In this document: positions 5,569-9,303 of the stretch, in pieces
Layout of the letters: each line of letters begins with the position of its first letter
Numbering within the stretch: the first letter of the stretch is position 1
Source: an uncultured Streptomyces sp.
GTDB taxonomy: Bacteria; Actinomycetota; Actinomycetes; Streptomycetales; Streptomycetaceae
Reading direction: 5' to 3'
Assembly: GCA_946480485.1 (NCBI GenBank)
Contig: CAMLJW010000196.1
Coordinates: forward strand, 1-9,303
Length of the DNA stretch: 9,303 nt
Notes under the pieces: model-generated
What the model was told of the DNA's origin: nothing
The model's input: only the letters and a program-made list of their open reading frames with translations
The model's database searches: none
Translations under genes and position numbers: made by a program

Positions 5569-7958
5569 TGCGACGGCAGGAGTATCCTCGACCGCTGTTC
5601 ACCGAGCGTCCGGACCGGGTCGGCCGCGACCGGCTGGAGATTCTGACCGCGCTGATCGGCGGGCCGTCCTTCGACCCGGTATACCGGAGCGACGTCATCG
5701 AGATCCCGCGCGGCCACGCGATCTACCGGTGGGAGTGCGTCGTCGGCGGTTGTGAACGCACCCGGACAGGCGGGTCGGACCTGTGCTCGGATCATCAGCG
5801 GCAGTGGGTCCATGACAGCGAGCACGGTGTGGGCAGGGCCGCTTTCGTGGCTGCCGCCCAGGGGCTGGACCGGCACGTCGGAGCAGAAGAGACGGTTTGC
5901 CGGATCTGCCCTGACCGGCCCGCGGCACACAGTGAACTTCGGTTGTGCCAAAGGCATTTGAGCCGATGGAAGAACGGGGGCGCCGACCGCGCGGCCTTCG
6001 TCACATGGGTGAGCGGCGAACAGTCGTATCCCGGCTACGGGCCCTGCGGCGCGGTTGTCTGCCCGAATCTGGCCGACTCTCCGCTGGGGTTGTGCTCGTG
6101 GCACGGCAGCCGCTACCGCCGTGACGGCAGCCCCGGCGCCGCTGCGATGCCGGACAGCTGGTGGCAGCGATACGAGCAGTACGGGAAGCCGGTCCCGGTC
6201 GAGTACGGCGATCAGGCGGTGTTCCGGCGCTGGTGCGCTTCCGTTGCGGCGCATCCGTGGCCGGGGCAGATCAATCTGCGCGGGTTGCGGCCCCTGGTGC
6301 GGGCCGAGATCCAGTGGGGGCTGTTCGTCCACACCCGCCGGGCCCGGCCCAGTCGGTGGGATCTGGGGTGGGTCCGGTCGTTGGTGAACACATGCCGCTC
6401 GTTGGATGTGAACTCGCTGGTCGACTTCGAGTTCGGGGCCGGCGGTTCCTCCGCCTGGACGGGCGCGATCGCCAAGGAGATCCTGCACGAGCTGCGGTTG
6501 GTCTACTTCACCCCCAACGAGGCCAAGGAGGCCGGTTTCCTGGAGACCGAGCACTTCGGAGTGCTGTTCCCGCACCGGATGAGCCATATCGACCTGACCG
6601 GCATCCCGCAGCGCTGGCTGCGGGATCTGACCTGGGACTACCTGGCGGACCTGTTGCGGTCACCGCGCTGTCCGCGTTCGGCCGGCCCGATCGATGGACT
6701 TCGCCGGGCCGCCATCGAGCTGGCTGTCTTCCTGGAGGTCGAGGCGCCGGGTGGTGGCCACGACCCGACGGTTCTGCGGGAAGAACACGCCCAGCGATTC
6801 GTCGCCGACCAGCGCCATCGCGAACGTGAAGGGCTCCCTTCGCTGGCCGTGAAGCGGCCGGACGGGACCGCGGGCATCGTCACCACCACCACTCGGTCGG
6901 TCGTGTTCAACGCCGTCCGCAAGCTCATGCGCGACGCGCTGGACACCGGCGTCGCCGAAGTGATCGGTCTGGAACGGGAATTCATCACCGTGTTCCCGAC
7001 AGCCGGCGCCACCACTGGCCGGACCGCGCGTCGGCCTTTCCCCGACGAAGTCGCCCGGGCCCTGGCCGACGAGGCGAACCTGGCCGCACTCGCCGCCACC
7101 TACGACGTCAACGACAACGGTGCCCGCGACATCTGGGAGACCACCGTCACCACCGGCCGCCGCATCGGCGAGGTGATCAAGGTGCGGTGGGACTGCATCG
7201 GCCGCTACGGCGGCCTGGCGATGTTCTGGCACGACCAGACCAAGGTCGGCAACTACGACGCCGCGATCCGCATACCCGAACGCCTCTACGAGATGCTCGC
7301 CGAACGCCAGCGCAAGACCCTGGACCGCTTCACCGCCCGCTACGGCTACCGGCCGACCGGCACCCAACGCGCCGCACTGGCCCTGTTCCCCACGACCTAC
7401 CGCAGCCACGACGGGACGGTGTCGCTGACCCATCAGTGGTTCTACAGCCGGTTCAGGCCCTGGGTGGACGCCATGGACCTCGGCCACTACGTCCCCCATC
7501 AGGCCCGCCATACTCTGGCCACCAGCCTCTTGCGGCACGGCGCCACCCTGACCCACATCCGCCGCTACCTCGGACAGGTCAGTGACCGGATGGCGGAGCA
7601 CTACGTCCATCTGACCAGCACCGATCTGGAGAACGTGCTCCAGCACGTCTGGGTCTCCGGCCCCGGCGCCGCCCAGCCCGGCCAACTCCTGGCCGGAGAG
7701 AGCACCCCGCTCACCCGCCAGCAGGCCCAGGCTCTGGCGATCGACCTGTCCCGCCGCAGCACCCCGGCCGAGGGTGGCTTCTGCACCTTCCAGCCCGTCG
7801 TCGACGGCGGTGCCTGCCCCTGGAGTCTCGACTGTCACAACTGCGACAAGTTCGTCCTGTCCGGCGCCGACCTCCTCTACTGGCGGCGCAAGCGCGAACA
7901 GTGTCTGTTGACCGAACGAACTCATGAGTATTCGCAGGTCAGTTGGGGTGTCTGCTAG
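5568..7958 (+). CDS. Large tyrosine recombinase with Cys/His modules, second of three (GinB/TnpB-like)
   Basis: A 796-aa tyrosine recombinase, about twice the usual integrase length. The N terminus has three similar Cys/His modules: C57-x4-C62-x10-C73-x2-H76, C111-x2-C114-x12-C127-x2-H130 and C160-x4-C165-x10-C176-x2-H179, likely zinc-binding. A long middle region (about 190-500) includes the DNA-binding helices. The catalytic domain has Arg532 (GRRIGEVIKV), Lys559 (HDQTKVGNY), His644 and Arg647 (PHQARHTLATSLL) and Tyr679 (EHYVHL). The second His/Trp position is Gln670 (YLGQVSDRM). The C-terminal tail carries C739-x10-C750-x5-C756-x2-C759 followed by a basic helix. ATG 5568 overlaps the upstream stop by one base and has GGTGAGG upstream; GTG 5565 is an alternative. 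Its size and Cys-rich tail recall Tn554 TnpB and the large GInt recombinases. Confidence 0.88.
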   Translation: MRRQEYPRPLFTERPDRVGRDRLEILTALIGGPSFDPVYRSDVIEIPRGHAIYRWECVVGGCERTRTGGSDLCSDHQRQWVHDSEHGVGRAAFVAAAQGLDRHVGAEETVCRICPDRPAAHSELRLCQRHLSRWKNGGADRAAFVTWVSGEQSYPGYGPCGAVVCPNLADSPLGLCSWHGSRYRRDGSPGAAAMPDSWWQRYEQYGKPVPVEYGDQAVFRRWCASVAAHPWPGQINLRGLRPLVRAEIQWGLFVHTRRARPSRWDLGWVRSLVNTCRSLDVNSLVDFEFGAGGSSAWTGAIAKEILHELRLVYFTPNEAKEAGFLETEHFGVLFPHRMSHIDLTGIPQRWLRDLTWDYLADLLRSPRCPRSAGPIDGLRRAAIELAVFLEVEAPGGGHDPTVLREEHAQRFVADQRHREREGLPSLAVKRPDGTAGIVTTTTRSVVFNAVRKLMRDALDTGVAEVIGLEREFITVFPTAGATTGRTARRPFPDEVARALADEANLAALAATYDVNDNGARDIWETTVTTGRRIGEVIKVRWDCIGRYGGLAMFWHDQTKVGNYDAAIRIPERLYEMLAERQRKTLDRFTARYGYRPTGTQRAALALFPTTYRSHDGTVSLTHQWFYSRFRPWVDAMDLGHYVPHQARHTLATSLLRHGATLTHIRRYLGQVSDRMAEHYVHLTSTDLENVLQHVWVSGPGAAQPGQLLAGESTPLTRQQAQALAIDLSRRSTPAEGGFCTFQPVVDGGACPWSLDCHNCDKFVLSGADLLYWRRKREQCLLTERTHEYSQVSWGVC

Positions 7959-7967
7959 CTTCCCGCC

Positions 7968-9260
7968 ATGCCCGGTGAACAGCGTCCCGGAAGGGATCTG
8001 AAGAACTTCGTCCTGCCCGAAGTAGGCCAATTGTTGGAGACCGATGACCCCTGGGAGCCCTGCCAGTTGATGGACCCGGTCGGGAGGCCGGTCGAGCCGG
8101 CAGCGGTGTACTTCAAGGACCTGATGGCAGCGGACAGTTCGCCGTTGACGCCGCGGTCGTACGGCATGGACCTGCTGCGATGGTGGCGCTACCTGTGGTT
8201 CTTCGGGATCGAGTGGGACCGCGCGACACGTGAGGACGCCCGGGACTTCATGCTGTGGATGAAGCTGGCAGACAAGCCGGTACGCGTCCACTGGCGCCAC
8301 CGCGGCAAGGACCCCGCCGAGATTCCGCAACCCTCGCGGACCGGCAGGCCGGCGCCGGGAACGCCGAACCCGGTAACCGGGAAGCCCACCGTCGGCAAGA
8401 AGTACGCGCCCACCACGCGGGCCCATTGCGAGACGGTTCTGCGGTCCTTCTACGACTTCCACCTGGAGCGCAACACCGGATCGCTGCTGGTCAACCCCTT
8501 CCCTCTCGCCCGCAACCGCCGCTCGGCACGAGCCAATGCCCACCACAACCCTGAGAGGGAACACAGGAAGCAGCGCACCGGCCTCTACCGGCCCAAGGTC
8601 CCCCAGCGAATCCCGCGCCGCATCCCCGACGACAAGTACACCGAGGTCTTCGCCGGCCTTCGCTCACACCGCGACCGGGCCCTACTGGCCTTCTGGGTCG
8701 CCACCGGCGCCCGCGCCGAGGAACTCCTCACCTCCAAGCAGGGCGACGCGATCGTCGGCCAGCAGACCATCGGCGTGATCCGCAAGGGCACGCGCGACTA
8801 CCAGGAACTGCCCGCCACCCCCGACGCGTTCGTCTGGCTGCGGCTCTACCAGGAAGAAGCCTGGAAGAAGGGGGTCCCTCGTGGCCGCAGGCAGCCGCTG
8901 TGGTGGACTCTGCGCCGTCCCTGGCGGCCGTTGGAGTACGACGCGGCTCGCATGATGTTCAACCGCGCCAACGACATTCTGGGGTCCAACTGGTCGCTCC
9001 ACGACCTGCGGCACACCGCGACGTTCTTGATGCTCGACGATCCCTCGATGCCGCCGGTCTACGTCCAGCACATCCTCGGCCACAAGTACCTATCGACCTT
9101 GGACATTTACAGCCGTCCTACCAGGGACGATGTCATCACCGCTGGCCTCGCCCATCATGCACGCCAGCAGCAACGCCGGGAGAACCCGCCGCCAGCCCCG
9201 CCCGCGCCGGCCTACAACCCGGACTCCCTCAACGTCCTGTTCGGAGGACCACTCACGTGA
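7968..9260 (+). CDS. Tyrosine recombinase, third of three (GinC-like)
   Basis: A 430-aa tyrosine recombinase with a complete active site: Arg249 (ATGARAEELL), Lys273 (VIRKGTRDYQ), His345 and Arg348 (SLHDLRHTATF), His372 (HILGHKYLS) and nucleophile Tyr381 (LDIYSRP). The N-terminal core-binding domain is at about residues 45-165 (TPRSYGMDLLRWWRYL to TVLRSFYDFHLER), interrupted by a Pro/Gly-rich loop around 110-140. The C-terminal tail is Pro/Ala-rich. It starts 9 bp after the preceding stop. No good ribosome binding site precedes ATG 7968, so it is probably read by coupling, or starts elsewhere (ATG 8071 is out of frame and not an option). Its stop overlaps the next gene in GTGA. It is little like the other two recombinases, which argues against recent duplication. 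Confidence 0.88.
   Translation: MPGEQRPGRDLKNFVLPEVGQLLETDDPWEPCQLMDPVGRPVEPAAVYFKDLMAADSSPLTPRSYGMDLLRWWRYLWFFGIEWDRATREDARDFMLWMKLADKPVRVHWRHRGKDPAEIPQPSRTGRPAPGTPNPVTGKPTVGKKYAPTTRAHCETVLRSFYDFHLERNTGSLLVNPFPLARNRRSARANAHHNPEREHRKQRTGLYRPKVPQRIPRRIPDDKYTEVFAGLRSHRDRALLAFWVATGARAEELLTSKQGDAIVGQQTIGVIRKGTRDYQELPATPDAFVWLRLYQEEAWKKGVPRGRRQPLWWTLRRPWRPLEYDAARMMFNRANDILGSNWSLHDLRHTATFLMLDDPSMPPVYVQHILGHKYLSTLDIYSRPTRDDVITAGLAHHARQQQRRENPPPAPPAPAYNPDSLNVLFGGPLT
9243..9247 (+). promoter_or_regulatory. Ribosome binding site for the fourth gene
   Basis: GGAGG sits 9 nt before GTG 9257, inside the end of the third recombinase gene. This strong, well-spaced site is the main support for a gene starting there. 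Confidence 0.6.
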
Positions 9261-9303
9261 CCGACCTCCTCGTCGCGCCAGCTCGGCTGGCGCCGACCAC
9301 GCA
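9257..9303 (+). CDS. Start of a fourth operon gene, partial (possible GinD/TnpC-like protein)
   Basis: GTG 9257 overlaps the third recombinase stop by 4 bp and is preceded by GGAGG at an ideal distance. The frame is open to the window edge and encodes MTDLLVAPARLAPTT, too short to identify. By position it corresponds to ginD of GInt islands, a small helical protein needed for integration and excision, or to tnpC of Tn554. A fourth recombinase or a cargo gene is also possible. The start is well supported; the function is inferred from position alone. Confidence 0.55.
   Translation, partial: MTDLLVAPARLAPTT

Larger units (their letters stand above)
4268..9303 (+). mobile_element. GInt-like tyrosine-recombinase island inserted in tnsC (left part)
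   Basis: From the point where tnsC homology ends, the sequence is a compact operon of three dissimilar tyrosine recombinases plus a fourth overlapping gene, continuing past the window. Three integrases followed by a small fourth gene at the left end of an island is the definition of GInt elements (ginABCD operon, then cargo, then a short end). Tn554 (tnpA, tnpB, tnpC) and recombinase-in-trio elements are related layouts. The large Cys-rich second recombinase is reminiscent of Tn554 TnpB. The left boundary is inferred from the tnsC break; the right boundary is not visible. The alternative is that the operon is a native accessory of the Tn7-like element and tnsC was truncated by deletion. Confidence 0.6.

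Noticed and set aside
6660..8564. 634-codon open frame on the minus strand
   Set aside because: It lies opposite two recombinase genes with complete catalytic motifs, crosses their junction, and reads as low-complexity Gly/Val/Arg-rich protein typical of antisense frames in high-GC DNA.
4288..9303. Recombinase trio as a normal accessory of the Tn7-like element
   Set aside because: Less likely than nested insertion, because tnsC is cut inside an essential motif right where the recombinase region begins. Not excluded without downstream sequence.
1..9303. CRISPR array, Cas gene, TnsD/TniQ target selector, tRNA or rRNA
   Set aside because: I found no regularly spaced repeat array, no such proteins among the open frames, and no tRNA-like or rRNA-like sequence; a selector could lie beyond the window.

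Overview
The window is high-GC DNA with strong G/C third-codon bias, GTG starts and GGAGG-type ribosome binding sites, which points to an actinobacterium, most likely Streptomyces or a relative. This is inferred from composition and protein style only. Apart from one partial gene at the left edge, everything reads on the + strand and belongs to mobile elements.

Left flank (1-842). A SnoaL/NTF2-like gene runs leftward out of the window from 470. It is followed by about 370 bp without a convincing gene. That gap carries four direct TGACA repeats, two of them extended into 25-bp imperfect repeats (661-685 and 778-802). These are candidate TnsB-binding sites of a transposon left end.

Tn7-like core (843-4287). 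Three genes coupled by 4-bp stop/start overlaps encode a TnsA-type endonuclease, a TnsB-type DDE transposase with a Mu-C-like barrel, and a TnsC/TniB-type AAA+ ATPase. The ATPase gene is broken: it has Walker A, but its homology stops at the Walker B aspartate (D191), five unrelated residues follow, then a stop. The sensor and C-terminal half are missing. No TnsD/TniQ or CRISPR component is visible.

Tyrosine recombinase operon (4288-9303). Starting about 100 bp after the break are three tightly packed, mutually dissimilar tyrosine recombinases of 391, 796 and 430 aa. A fourth gene overlaps the third by GTGA and leaves the window. Three recombinases plus a fourth small gene is the layout of GInt islands (ginABCD), and it also recalls Tn554 (tnpABC) and recombinase-in-trio elements. 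The middle protein carries three Cys/His metal-binding-like modules at its N terminus and a four-Cys cluster at its C terminus.

Interpretation. The best reading is an element nested in an element: a GInt-like island has inserted into the Walker B codons of tnsC in a resident Tn7-like transposon, disabling its ATPase unless the island excises. The rest of tnsC, any tniQ and the right ends of both elements should lie beyond 9303. The junction position, the family assignment and the idea of reversibility are inferences.
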